From the NCBI GenBank assembly GCA_965243145.1, contig CBDEUB010000002.1, forward strand, positions 1,240,001-1,304,000: DNA of 64,000 nt, given 5' to 3'. Both the position numbers and the translations under genes were made by a program. Source of the DNA: CBDBLK01 sp965243145. Lineage in GTDB: Bacteria; Bdellovibrionota; Bacteriovoracia; Bacteriovoracales; Bacteriovoracaceae. A model generated the notes under the pieces. It saw only the letters and a list, made by a program, of their open reading frames with translations, did no database searches and had not been told where the DNA came from. Positions 52,998 through 62,259 of this stretch are shown here, piece after piece (the stretch's first letter is position 1; every line of letters begins with the position of its first letter).

Positions 52998-54422
52998 TTA
53001 AGTCACCAATTGGCCATCGCAAGTTTCCATTTGACTTTTCTCTTTCTTAAAGAGATGGCCAATTCTCAGGTCTTGCACGAGCCAAATAAAAGTGCTGCGT
53101 TTCATGCCCAACAATTTGGCCGCCTTGGATTTGTTGTTTCCAACTTCTTGCATGACTGTTTTGATAAGCACTCTCTTTTGTTCCCTTTGACATTCATCCA
53201 AGTCGGCCATAGTCATACTGCTGGTAATATTAATCGCCGAAGTATTGTGCAAAATATGCGCCGGCAAGTCGGTGTGTTGCACGATACTACTGTCTACCAC
53301 AAAATAAAGTTCTCTAATGGTTTTTTGCAGTTCTCTAACATTTCCAGGCCAGCGGTATTCCCTCAAATGATCCAATGCCGCAGAAGAAAACCGTTTAAAA
53401 GTCCCCAGTTTGTCTTCAATTTCACTTTTAAAAAAGTTAATCAGCGGCCCAATATCGTCTGGCCGGCATCTCAGTGGTAAAATTTCAATATTGAGAGACG
53501 AAATTCTAAAAAATAAATCTATTAAAAATTTATTGTTGATAGAGCGTTCCCTAAGATTCGGCCTACAAGTACAAATCAGGCGGAAATCGACTTTGTGTTC
53601 CCGTTTGTCACCCACTGGCATGACTGTCTTTTCTTGAATGGCCCGCAAAATTTTTGCTTGTTGGGCGAGACTCAAGTGGTGAATTTCATCCAAGAAAAGC
53701 GTTCCGCCATTGGCCTCTCGGAATTTTCCGAGTTTGTTTGCCTCCGCTCCAGTAAAGGCCCCTCTAACATGGCCAAAAAATTCACTCTCAAACAGACTTT
53801 CCGTAATGGCCGCACAATTGAGGGCCACAAAAGGCCGATTGGCCCGGGAAGACTGTTTGTGAAGGGCCTGGGCCACCAATTCCTTGCCCGTTCCCGTCTC
53901 GCCAGAGATGAGAACCGTCTCGTCGGAAGGGGCAAACTTATCCACCAGTTGTATGGCCCGTCTCATGTGCCCAGAGACGCTGACCAGGCCATGGCGATCG
54001 GTAACTTTATTTTTTGATTGAGGATTTTTTTCTTGGAATATGGCCAGAGCGTGATCGACAAAAGCGTAGATCAATTCTTTTTTAAGAGGTTTGTAGACAA
54101 ATTTTTCTACCCCGGAAGAAAGCCAGGTGCGCAACGCCTCTCGGGAATCGTCCCCCGACATCATCACCACATAAAGGGAGGGGTTAAATTTTTTGAGTTT
54201 CTTGGCCATTTTATGGCCCAAGGCCTCTTGCTCGCCAAATTCGTTGAGAAGCATGTAGTCGATAAAGGCCCCAGCATAACTCTCAGGTTTCGCGCGAAAC
54301 TGTCTGATAGCATCATCTACCGATGAACTCGTCACCAGGTCAACGGGAACATCCCTCAAGTAGAGCTGAAACGAATTGAGGATAGAAGGCCCATCGTCGA
54401 CAATTAAAATTTTGGGATTCAT
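52998..54422 (-). CDS. Sigma54-dependent response regulator (complete NtrC type)
   Basis: 474 residues. The receiver (1-120) has the acidic pair VDDG, acceptor Asp55 in AFIDYML, and VYKP. The AAA+ domain has Walker A GETGTGKE, an intact GAFTGA near residue 220 and LFLDEIHHL. A Fis HTH follows (NNKSKAAKLLGMKRSTFIWLV). It is thus a functional-looking sigma54 activator, unlike the two flagellar-locus paralogues. ATG 54422 follows AAGGAG. It starts the operon regulator-YcaO-hybrid kinase. Confidence 0.92.
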   Translation of the reverse strand: MNPKILIVDDGPSILNSFQLYLRDVPVDLVTSSSVDDAIRQFRAKPESYAGAFIDYMLLNEFGEQEALGHKMAKKLKKFNPSLYVVMMSGDDSREALRTWLSSGVEKFVYKPLKKELIYAFVDHALAIFQEKNPQSKNKVTDRHGLVSVSGHMRRAIQLVDKFAPSDETVLISGETGTGKELVAQALHKQSSRANRPFVALNCAAITESLFESEFFGHVRGAFTGAEANKLGKFREANGGTLFLDEIHHLSLAQQAKILRAIQEKTVMPVGDKREHKVDFRLICTCRPNLRERSINNKFLIDLFFRISSLNIEILPLRCRPDDIGPLINFFKSEIEDKLGTFKRFSSAALDHLREYRWPGNVRELQKTIRELYFVVDSSIVQHTDLPAHILHNTSAINITSSMTMADLDECQREQKRVLIKTVMQEVGNNKSKAAKLLGMKRSTFIWLVQDLRIGHLFKKEKSQMETCDGQLVT

Positions 54423-54535
54423 GTTCTCTTTCTCCTTTTGTTGCACATTTTTCCAGCAAGATTGATGCCAAAACCACAACCCCAAGAAAATATTGATTGT
54501 GTGGGGAAATTTCGCTGGCACACAACACATTCTTG

Positions 54536-54562
54536 GTTATAACAAGAGAGAAAAATTGTCAA
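54536..54562 (-). promoter_or_regulatory. Candidate promoter of the regulator-YcaO-kinase operon
   Basis: On the minus strand TTGACA (54562-54557) and TATAAC (54541-54536) are spaced by 15 bp, shorter than ideal. They lie about 115 bp before the regulator ATG. No clear sigma54 -24/-12 pair was found in this gap. Confidence 0.3.
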
Positions 54563-54605
54563 CATTTTGATGGTTTAACAATAAATTGACTAATTATGCG
54601 GAGAG

Positions 54606-57600
54606 TTAATCAGAAAGCAAATCGTGAAAAAGCTCTTTTTTGATCTCTTGGAGTTGAAGAACCTTCTCTTCAACACTCCCCTTTATAATGGGACGATAAA
54701 CAGTCAGGGGGTTTTGTTGTCCAATGCGATGCGCTCGATCGATGGCCTGATTTTCTACTGCAGGGTTCCACCAAGGATCCATAATAAAAACATAACTTGC
54801 CGCAGTAAGGTTAAGCCCCACACCTCCCGCCTTGAGAGAAATGAGAAAAATGCGCGACTTGCCGGCCTGGAACCTATCCACTTCCCGCTGCCTGTGCTTC
54901 ATGGTTTGAGTGCCATCAATGCGCGCCAGTTTCCAGTGCTTTCCTTGAAGAATCTTTTGAATAAAATCCAGGTAAGTTGTGAATTGGCTGAAAACGATCG
55001 CCTGATGCCCTTCTTCTACAATTGGTTCCAGAGTTTCCAGCAAAAACTTAATTTTAGTGGAGTCGATCCCGGCCTCGGGGAAGGCCGCATGGGAGGCCTG
55101 TTGTTGCCATAAACATTTTTGCCGCAATCTGAGTAAACCTTTGAGTATTTCCCCATAACGGTACTGTGTGGGGAGTTGATCAATGCTGGTGCGGACTTGC
55201 GCCAGAGTGTGAAGATAATTTTCCCGCTCCGTCTTCTCAAGGTGGAGAAAGACATTATTTTCCACTTTGGGGGGAAGTTCTGTAAGTATCTGATTTTTTG
55301 ATCGACGCAAAATAAAAGGACGGGCGGTTTTTTTTGCCAGCATACGGGATTTTTTAGAGGATGTCGTGCGCACAAACTGCAAATCTCCCCAAATTCCAGG
55401 AAGCGATAAATCCAAGATATTGTAAAATTCGGCCAAATCGTTTTCGATGGGAGTTCCCGTCAAGCAAACTCTATAACGAGCGTTGACTTTTCTTGCGGCA
55501 CTGGCACCCTGGCTCTGAATGTTCTTTAAATGTTGAACCTCATCCAAAACGAAAATGTCAAAGTGTTGGCGGGAAAAAGTCGTTTCAATTTCCCTTTTCA
55601 TAATGCCGTAGGAAGTAATGAGTATTTTCGTATCTTCGGGAAGAGTCCGATTTTCGCCGTGATAAATAAAAACTTCCATGTCGGAGAATCGTTTAAATTC
55701 TTTTTCCCAATTGAGAATAATGGTTACTGGACAAACAATTAAAACCCTATCGACCGCATGATAAACAGATTGTAAAAAAGCAATGGTTTGCAGGGTTTTG
55801 CCCAATCCCATATCATCGGCCAAGCAAGCACCCAATTTATTTTCGTAAAGAAAACGCAACCAAGTGTAGCCGGTTTTTTGATACGGCCGTAAAACGGAGT
55901 CAAATATTTCAGGGATTTCATATTTGGGTATTTTATCTATGGAAGAAAGCTGCTCACAAAGCACTATTTCTTTTTCTGTCAAAGCGCCATCCACTCCCAG
56001 TCTTTTCAATTCAAAGAGTTCAAAAATTCTGGCGCGGTTGAGAGTCAAAACGAACTTGTTGGAGGCCGCAGCTTTTTTCCTGCCCTTGTCGCGGGATTGT
56101 GCTTGCTTTTCGTAGTAGGTGTATTTTTTAAGAAATTTGAGCAAATATTTTTGTTCTTTGCTCAAAAGGACAAGGCCCTTTTTGGTAAACGCCAAATTTG
56201 AATCAAAACTCGATTCGCGGATAATTTCCAGGTCGTGGCCAGAAATATCGAGTTCCAAATCAAACCAATTAATTGATTTGGATTTTCTTTCAAAACGGAT
56301 TTTTGAAGACCATGGGGTCACTCTGTTCTGATTATAAAATATTTTTATACCCAAAGGGGTCACTTGATTGTAAAAATGGTAAATGCCCTGGAACGAATTG
56401 GAATAGTTGATCCTGAAACTTATGATTTTGTTTTCGGGGCCATATTGTCCAGTTCTAAAGAGATTCTCTTCAAAATAAGAAACTAATGCTTTGAAAAGTA
56501 TAATTAAACAGTGGGAATCGTACTCCAACAAATGCCGGGAAGAAAAATCGTAAGAATAAAGTTTTTCCTGGGAAAGAACATAATCCAAAACCATTTGCCA
56601 ACGGGCCTTTTGTGAAGACAAGGTCAACGATTTGGTTCGGCCGATCGGGTTTTTGCCATCCATATTTTGCGCCAATTCCCGAACAAAAATGAGAGCATCC
56701 TGCTTTCTGTGAAAACTGTCCAAGAGGCCGCCTTCAAAAGTAAAAGCAGTTAAAAAATCGGGTGCGGGAACAGCGTTTTCTTTCTCATCACAAAATACGA
56801 TTTCAAAATTCATGCGGGAAGTTTTTTCTATTTTTCTCAAATGGATATGACAATGTGTCTCCAGGCGAGGGATTTCGCCCAGCGGAATATCGTTGATCAC
56901 CGCCGATAAATCATCTGTTTTAATCTCGCTCGTCCATTTAATAAAATCGTTGGTATTGAAGTGCGCCTCTTGAAACAATACTCTCTGAACAAAGTTTTTA
57001 AGACTTGCGGGAAGGTAGAAAACTTCCCCCGTGGCCCAATTAAAGAGATAAATGGTTTCAAAGATGGAAATTTCCCGATAGATTTTGCCACTTGCAGTCT
57101 GGTATTCAAAACGCAGTTCAGAAGAAGAATCGCAGGTGGTGATCTTGGCAATCAACTGGCCTTTAAAATTTTCCGGAATGGGAAAATTGGTGACTCGGCC
57201 ATTCGTCAGGAGATATTGCAGACTGGAATAAGTTGATTTAGGAGGAGCGTTTTTTAATTTTTGCACTCCACTTAAAACAGTTCCGTACTCCAGTACACTC
57301 ACTGTCGTTTCGGTTTTTATGGGGGAATCCAAACTCCCCTTGATATGAGGGGATATATTGAGATGGCCTTTGTAATACTCTTGCAATAAAAAGAGGATGT
57401 ACAACGCCACCGAGTGTGAACAATGGCCTTCGGCGCTCCACTCAGAACAATTGCACAAGGATGATATGGGGCCAGATTTGGTTTTTTCGAGCCTTTTCTT
57501 ATAAGTAATTTTTGATTCGTAAGATTTGTATCCCTGCTGATCTTTGACCAGGCCACTGCAAATAAAATAAGTATCTTGGGAACCTTTGGAAAAAGAGATC

Positions 57601-57725
57601 AATGCCCTTGAGAGGGATACGGATTCCATGGCGGTATGGAGAGTTTCGGAAGCAAAGTACTTTTTTCCCTGGTGAAGAACAAATTTGGAAAATTGAGATA
57701 TATTTTTTTCAGCAGTTTGAATCAT
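54606..57725 (-). CDS. SNF2-family helicase with SWIM zinc finger
   Basis: About 1039 residues. Near residue 90 is a SWIM finger (CNCSEWSAEGHCSHSV). The SNF2 ATPase begins near 610 with LADDMGLGKTLQT, then DEVQHLKN, LTGTPIEND, and SLKAGGVGLNLTAASYVFIMDPWWNPAVENQAIDRAHRIGQ. This is the bacterial RapA/HepA-like SWIM-SNF2 layout; such proteins remodel nucleoprotein or RNA polymerase complexes. I use ATG 57725 after AGGA; a GTG at 57746 lies inside the repeat element upstream. Confidence 0.92.
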   Translation of the reverse strand: MIQTAEKNISQFSKFVLHQGKKYFASETLHTAMESVSLSRALISFSKGSQDTYFICSGLVKDQQGYKSYESKITYKKRLEKTKSGPISSLCNCSEWSAEGHCSHSVALYILFLLQEYYKGHLNISPHIKGSLDSPIKTETTVSVLEYGTVLSGVQKLKNAPPKSTYSSLQYLLTNGRVTNFPIPENFKGQLIAKITTCDSSSELRFEYQTASGKIYREISIFETIYLFNWATGEVFYLPASLKNFVQRVLFQEAHFNTNDFIKWTSEIKTDDLSAVINDIPLGEIPRLETHCHIHLRKIEKTSRMNFEIVFCDEKENAVPAPDFLTAFTFEGGLLDSFHRKQDALIFVRELAQNMDGKNPIGRTKSLTLSSQKARWQMVLDYVLSQEKLYSYDFSSRHLLEYDSHCLIILFKALVSYFEENLFRTGQYGPENKIISFRINYSNSFQGIYHFYNQVTPLGIKIFYNQNRVTPWSSKIRFERKSKSINWFDLELDISGHDLEIIRESSFDSNLAFTKKGLVLLSKEQKYLLKFLKKYTYYEKQAQSRDKGRKKAAASNKFVLTLNRARIFELFELKRLGVDGALTEKEIVLCEQLSSIDKIPKYEIPEIFDSVLRPYQKTGYTWLRFLYENKLGACLADDMGLGKTLQTIAFLQSVYHAVDRVLIVCPVTIILNWEKEFKRFSDMEVFIYHGENRTLPEDTKILITSYGIMKREIETTFSRQHFDIFVLDEVQHLKNIQSQGASAARKVNARYRVCLTGTPIENDLAEFYNILDLSLPGIWGDLQFVRTTSSKKSRMLAKKTARPFILRRSKNQILTELPPKVENNVFLHLEKTERENYLHTLAQVRTSIDQLPTQYRYGEILKGLLRLRQKCLWQQQASHAAFPEAGIDSTKIKFLLETLEPIVEEGHQAIVFSQFTTYLDFIQKILQGKHWKLARIDGTQTMKHRQREVDRFQAGKSRIFLISLKAGGVGLNLTAASYVFIMDPWWNPAVENQAIDRAHRIGQQNPLTVYRPIIKGSVEEKVLQLQEIKKELFHDLLSD

Positions 57726-57734
57726 ACTTTTCCT

Positions 57735-57783
57735 GTAAGTGCTCACACTCCGTCACAAGATGGCCTGAAGTGCAAGCTATGAC
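57735..57783. repeat. Truncated ERIC-like repeat between rpoD and SNF2 gene
   Basis: A 49-bp relic. GTAAGTGCTCACACT (57735) is joined by seven bases to AAGATGGCCTGAAGTGCAAGC, the left-end block of the element in inverted orientation. It forms a short hairpin directly after the rpoD stop. The middle of the element is deleted. Confidence 0.65.
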
Positions 57784-59577
57784 TCAGTTTTTATTGTTGT
57801 CGCCGTTACTGGCCGGCCCCGAAACATTGCCTTCCAGATAGGAACGCAGAAGTTTGGTGCGGGAGGGATGGCGCAATTTGCGCAAGGCCTTGGCCTCAAT
57901 TTGACGAATCCGTTCCCTGGTAACAAAAAAATCCTGGCCAACTTCCTCAAGCGTATGATCCGATTTTTCGCCAATTCCGAAGCGCATGCGGAGAACTTTC
58001 TCCTCTCTGGCAGTCAAAGTTGAAAGCACTGAACGGGTTTGCTCAGAGAGAGTCACCGACATGACGGCATCCTGGGGAGTAATCACTTTTTTATCTTCGA
58101 TAAAATCTCCCAAAGAACTGTCCTCTTCCTCCCCTATGGGCGTCTCCAACGAAATGGGTTCTTTAGAAATTTTTTGCACCTTTTTGACTTTTTCTATGGG
58201 AAGTTCCATGCGCTCGGCAATTTCCTCAGAAGTCGGTTCGCGGCCCAATTCTTGAATCAGTTGCCTTTGAGTGCGCACCATTTTGTTAATCGTTTCAATC
58301 ATGTGAACGGGAATTCTAATGGTTCTGGCCTGATCGGCTATGGCCCTAGTGATGGCCTGGCGAATCCACCAAGTAGCGTAAGTCGAAAATTTATAACCGC
58401 GGCGGTATTCAAATTTATCGACCGCCTTCATAAGGCCAATATTGCCCTCCTGAATCAGATCCAAAAACTGTAGGCCCCGGTTGGTGTATTTCTTGGCGAT
58501 AGAAACCACCAGGCGGAGATTGGCCTCCACCAAGTGTGACTTGGCCGAATCGGCCTTTTTTTCACCATCCAAAATAATTTTGTACACTTTCTCAATGTCG
58601 TCAAATTCCATGCCGGCATCTACAGAGAGACGGCGCAATTTGCGAATGACATCTTCCTCGTTGCGGATGAGTTGTTCAATTTTGGCATCGGTAATATACA
58701 GTTTGCGCGCCAAGTTGCGCTTATAAGAATCACTCTTCATCACTTTGTTGTAGAGCGCACGGTAACCTTCGGAGTTTTTAACTTCCAGGAAGCGAAAAAT
58801 GCGCGCTTCGTGATCGTAGAGTTCTCTGAACTGCAAATAATACTTTTTAACCGGCTCCACAAAACTGTTAATAATCTTGCGATTAAAAGTAATGTCCACC
58901 AGAGTTTGAGCAATATCGCTCATTTCTTTTTTCTGTTTTTTAGAAAAACTCTTCAGAGTTCCGTCTTCCTGTTCAACCGCCTGAACCAGAACTTTGAGGC
59001 GTTCGCAGGTTTCAAAGATACTTTTCTTCACTTTCTCAATTTGTTTTTGACTTGAATTATCGTCTAAACTGCGAACCAACTCTTTGATAAATTCGGATTG
59101 GTTGTTTTGCGTTTCGATCCTGTTTTTGAGAGTGGCAATCTCTTTTAAAGCGTGGGAAGACTTGAGCGAGGAAAGGATGATCTCCCGCTCCCCCTCTTCA
59201 ATTTCTTTGGCGATTTCAACTTCTCCCTCCCGAGTCAAAAGCGCTACCGAACCCATCCGTTTGAGATAAAGTTTTACCGGGTCGGTGGAGGCCTGCCGCA
59301 ATTCGGCCTTTTCTTCCTTTGTAAGAGTTTCCGCGATAATTCCCGTGGTATCGTCAACGATGGGCATGCTCTCTTCTTCCTCTTCATTTTCCTGGTCGAG
59401 AACATCTATTTTGGCCTCTTGTATTTTGGCCAAGATTTGGTCAATTTCGGCACAGGCGACGATGCCGGTGGGGATGGCCTCATTAACATCGTCGGGGGTG
59501 AGAAAATTTTGATCCTTCCCCTTGTCAAGGAGTTTGATAAAGTCTTTTGAATTGAGAAAAGTGCTGACAATGGCCAT
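57784..59577 (-). CDS. rpoD: Primary sigma factor RpoD (sigma70)
   Basis: 597 residues. Region 1.1 and an acidic stretch are followed by region 1.2 (DPVKLYLKRMGSVALLTREGEVEIAKEIE), the non-conserved region, region 2 (VEANLRLVVSIAKKYTNRGLQFLDLIQEGNIGLMKAVDKFEYRRGYKFSTYATWWIRQAI), region 3, and region 4 with the HTH (TLEEVGQDFFVTRERIRQIEAKALRKLRHP). It is the housekeeping sigma factor. Region 4 has GQDFFVT where many have GxxFxVT. GGAAGG precedes the ATG. It lies 12 bases after dnaG. Confidence 0.97.
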   Translation of the reverse strand: MAIVSTFLNSKDFIKLLDKGKDQNFLTPDDVNEAIPTGIVACAEIDQILAKIQEAKIDVLDQENEEEEESMPIVDDTTGIIAETLTKEEKAELRQASTDPVKLYLKRMGSVALLTREGEVEIAKEIEEGEREIILSSLKSSHALKEIATLKNRIETQNNQSEFIKELVRSLDDNSSQKQIEKVKKSIFETCERLKVLVQAVEQEDGTLKSFSKKQKKEMSDIAQTLVDITFNRKIINSFVEPVKKYYLQFRELYDHEARIFRFLEVKNSEGYRALYNKVMKSDSYKRNLARKLYITDAKIEQLIRNEEDVIRKLRRLSVDAGMEFDDIEKVYKIILDGEKKADSAKSHLVEANLRLVVSIAKKYTNRGLQFLDLIQEGNIGLMKAVDKFEYRRGYKFSTYATWWIRQAITRAIADQARTIRIPVHMIETINKMVRTQRQLIQELGREPTSEEIAERMELPIEKVKKVQKISKEPISLETPIGEEEDSSLGDFIEDKKVITPQDAVMSVTLSEQTRSVLSTLTAREEKVLRMRFGIGEKSDHTLEEVGQDFFVTRERIRQIEAKALRKLRHPSRTKLLRSYLEGNVSGPASNGDNNKN

Positions 59578-59589
59578 GATCCTTCCTAG

Positions 59590-61497
59590 TTAGTTAAGTG
59601 GGCGGATTTGCTTTTCAGGTTCCGCCATTTGGCGGTCGAGCACTGAAAGTTCGGCCAGCAGGGCCTTGCTCTCTTCTTCAGTCTGAGCACGACTTTGCCG
59701 TTCCTTGATTTCACGCTTTTTGCTTTTCAATTGCTCTTTCTTCAACCTGCATCTCAAGTCCCGCGCTATGCGGGCCACTATTTTACTTTCTAGCTCAACG
59801 GGAGAGTATTTGTCGAGGGCCAAAACGGTCACGCCGGCCAATTCTCCGCTACATTCACCACTTCCTATAAGGCCCTTGATGATGCCAATATACTCCGCCT
59901 GGTCTATCTCATATATTAACTCACCAAGCCTCAAAAGATAGGCCTTTAATGGCCCAGATTGAACAAAGTCGAGAAAATGCTCAAATTCCCGACAAATGAG
60001 CAGTTGGGGGTATTGAATCAAATTTTGCAGCAAAATTTTTTCCGCCGGAGCGAGGGCCATTTCCTCTGGCCGGCCGGGGGGCCGTTCCTGAAGCGTTGAG
60101 TCTTCATTAGGCCTTTCTTCCTCTTGAGGCATGGCCTCGCCAATTTCGGCCGAAGTGGCCTCTGGCGCTTTGGCCGGTTTGTACTGCCGATCGAGGAAAT
60201 GTTCATAACGCTGAACAATACTCGCCGAGTCGGATTGCAGGCCCAGGCGCTTGGCCAGAGCAATAATCCTTTCGGTGGCGGATATGGCCTTGCCCAAGGG
60301 GGCCAGGATGTCGAAACATTCCGTTAAGGCCTCTAATTTCCTCTCGGGAAGTTCTGGAACTGGCCGGGGAAAAGCATTTTCAATTTGCACATCGACAAAA
60401 GTTTTGGCCTGGTCAATGCGCTTTTGAAATTCCAAACGGCCCTCATTTTGAATCAACTCATCGGGGTCTTTGTGGGGCCTAAGTTCAATAGTGAGGGCCA
60501 AAATCTCCTGCTCCATCAAAAACTTGTTCACCCTCGCCGCCGCCTTTTGGCCCCCTTGATCGTTGTCCAGGCACAAATAAATTTTGCGACTCAAAGACAA
60601 AATCCGCGCCGCCGTCGAGTCGCGGAATCCGGTTCCCATAATCGCCACACAATGCTTAAACCCGGCCTGATGCAGGGCCATTTGATCCATATTTCCCTCC
60701 ACTAAAATGAGGCAACCCTGATCGCGAATGGCCCTTTTGGCCAGGTGAAGGCCATACAAAAGGTCGTGTTTACGGAAGAGGAAGGAATCGACGGAATTAA
60801 AGTATTTAGGTTTTTGTTCAGGCCTCGACGCCCGTCCCGTAAGCCCGATGATTTGCCCGGAAGAATCCCAAATGGGAAAAATAATGCGCTCTCGAAATTG
60901 ATCGTAATAAGTCCCATCGCGACGGCCAGCTTTGATAATGCCCAATTCGAGCGCCACCTTGAGGGCAAACTGGCGCTTTTCTTCTTCGGGTATGGATTGC
61001 AAGTAGTGGGAGAGGGGGTTTTGTCTGGAGGCAAACCCCAATTCATAGGTGTCGGCGGTGGCCCCGTCCAGGCCGCGCCGGGCGAGGAAGTCTTGAAAAG
61101 CGGGGTATTTCCCCGAGGCGGCCAGCTTTTGGTAGAGCTGTCCCGCCTTGGTGAGAATTTTTTTGCCCATTTCGTATTTGGGATTGGCCTTGCGTACGGC
61201 CGCATAGTCCTGGTAATTCCACCCCATGGCATCGCAAATATCCTCCAGCGCCGCTTTAAAATCCAAACTTTTCAACAATTGCACGAATTTAATGGCATCT
61301 CCGCCGATCTGATCGACAAAACAATACCAAAGCCCCTTGTCGTCATTGATTTGCAAGGAGGGGTCGTGATCGTCGTGAAAGGGGCAAACCGCCTTAGTCT
61401 GGGAACCCACCCGTTGAATGTGGACATATTTCCCCATAATTTCCGAGAGGGGGAGGTCGTGAATTTGCCTTTTCAAGTCATCCAGCGTGGCGGCCAT
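59590..61497 (-). CDS. dnaG: DNA primase DnaG, altered zinc finger
   Basis: 635 residues. The zinc domain has Cys38, His41 and Cys59 (CPFH...YCF) but Asp62 in place of the fourth ligand Cys of the CHC2 finger. The TOPRIM core is normal (LILVEGNMDQMALHQAGF, IMGTGF, LCLDNDQGGQKAA). The C-terminal part is long and Glu/Pro-rich before the DnaB-binding region. GAGG precedes ATG 61497; the start overlaps trmB by 20 bases. It forms the classical dnaG-rpoD pair without rpsU. It makes RNA primers for replication. Confidence 0.95.
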   Translation of the reverse strand: MAATLDDLKRQIHDLPLSEIMGKYVHIQRVGSQTKAVCPFHDDHDPSLQINDDKGLWYCFVDQIGGDAIKFVQLLKSLDFKAALEDICDAMGWNYQDYAAVRKANPKYEMGKKILTKAGQLYQKLAASGKYPAFQDFLARRGLDGATADTYELGFASRQNPLSHYLQSIPEEEKRQFALKVALELGIIKAGRRDGTYYDQFRERIIFPIWDSSGQIIGLTGRASRPEQKPKYFNSVDSFLFRKHDLLYGLHLAKRAIRDQGCLILVEGNMDQMALHQAGFKHCVAIMGTGFRDSTAARILSLSRKIYLCLDNDQGGQKAAARVNKFLMEQEILALTIELRPHKDPDELIQNEGRLEFQKRIDQAKTFVDVQIENAFPRPVPELPERKLEALTECFDILAPLGKAISATERIIALAKRLGLQSDSASIVQRYEHFLDRQYKPAKAPEATSAEIGEAMPQEEERPNEDSTLQERPPGRPEEMALAPAEKILLQNLIQYPQLLICREFEHFLDFVQSGPLKAYLLRLGELIYEIDQAEYIGIIKGLIGSGECSGELAGVTVLALDKYSPVELESKIVARIARDLRCRLKKEQLKSKKREIKERQSRAQTEEESKALLAELSVLDRQMAEPEKQIRPLN

Positions 61498-62230
61498 AAA
61501 CCTCACCTTGGGAATCAACTTTTTGGGACACCAATTCAAAGGCCTTGATGGGAGTCCCTTGCTGTAAAAAAATCTTCTCGAATTTGGTTTGGAAGCGCGC
61601 CAGAGAATGGCCCAGGCCGTCTTTCCACAGGTCGAAGGTTTGAAATTTCACCTGAAACCACGCCTGAGATTTTATTTTTTCGATCATCCACTCGGCATAA
61701 CCGGCGTGGTCTGTCTTGATCAATAAACACCCCCCTGGCCGTAAAACCCGGTGGGCGGCCCGCAAAAAGGGAAGTTGAAAAAGGCGTTTTTTGTGGTGGC
61801 GCTTTTTCGGCCAGGGGTCGGGGAAAAAACAGAAAATGCGGTCGAGTTCACTCTCTCCAAAAATCCACTGCATCCTCTCTGCCCGCGCCCTCAAAAAGCG
61901 AAAATTGCGGTGGGGGATAGACGCCAGTTTTTTGGCCAAGCGGAATCCGCGCTTAAAACGCAAATCCATGCCGACGAAATTGATATGGGGGTTCTGACTA
62001 GCGTATTCAAACATAAAATGCCCGTAACCTGGGCCTATCTCCAAGTGCAAAGGTGCCCGCCTTTTGAAAATGTCACGGTTCCACACACTTTGAAATTCCT
62101 CCGGTTGTTCATCCCTCAACACAAAATCGTCAAATTGGGCCAGTTTCTGGTGGTAGGGATTTTTGTGGGTGTATTGAAACACCTCACTATAAACGCGATC
62201 GCAGTTTTCTGGGGAAAGAAGAGTGCCCAC
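61478..62230 (-). CDS. trmB: tRNA (guanine46-N7)-methyltransferase TrmB
   Basis: 250 residues. SAM site LEIGPGYGHFMFEYA, then VGMDLR, and the TrmB-specific FPDPWPKKRHHKKRLFQLPFL. It adds m7G46 in tRNA. The C-terminus (about 30 residues after FELVSQK) is longer than usual. Start GTG 62230 with AGAAG upstream. It overlaps dnaG at the 3' end. Confidence 0.95.
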   Translation of the reverse strand: MGTLLSPENCDRVYSEVFQYTHKNPYHQKLAQFDDFVLRDEQPEEFQSVWNRDIFKRRAPLHLEIGPGYGHFMFEYASQNPHINFVGMDLRFKRGFRLAKKLASIPHRNFRFLRARAERMQWIFGESELDRIFCFFPDPWPKKRHHKKRLFQLPFLRAAHRVLRPGGCLLIKTDHAGYAEWMIEKIKSQAWFQVKFQTFDLWKDGLGHSLARFQTKFEKIFLQQGTPIKAFELVSQKVDSQGEVYGRHAG

Positions 62231-62259
62231 GAAGACTTCTCTTATAGATTCGAGCAGTT

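Noticed and set aside
54510..54540. Sigma54 promoter from TGGCAC on the plus strand
   Set aside because: The -12 GC element is missing at the required spacing and no plus-strand gene follows.
57726..57746. SNF2 helicase starting at GTG 57746
   Set aside because: The codon is part of the dispersed repeat, and ATG 57725 has its own AGGA site.
60745..61548. Plus-strand frame of 267 codons
   Set aside because: Shadow of dnaG; no ribosome site or recognisable domain.
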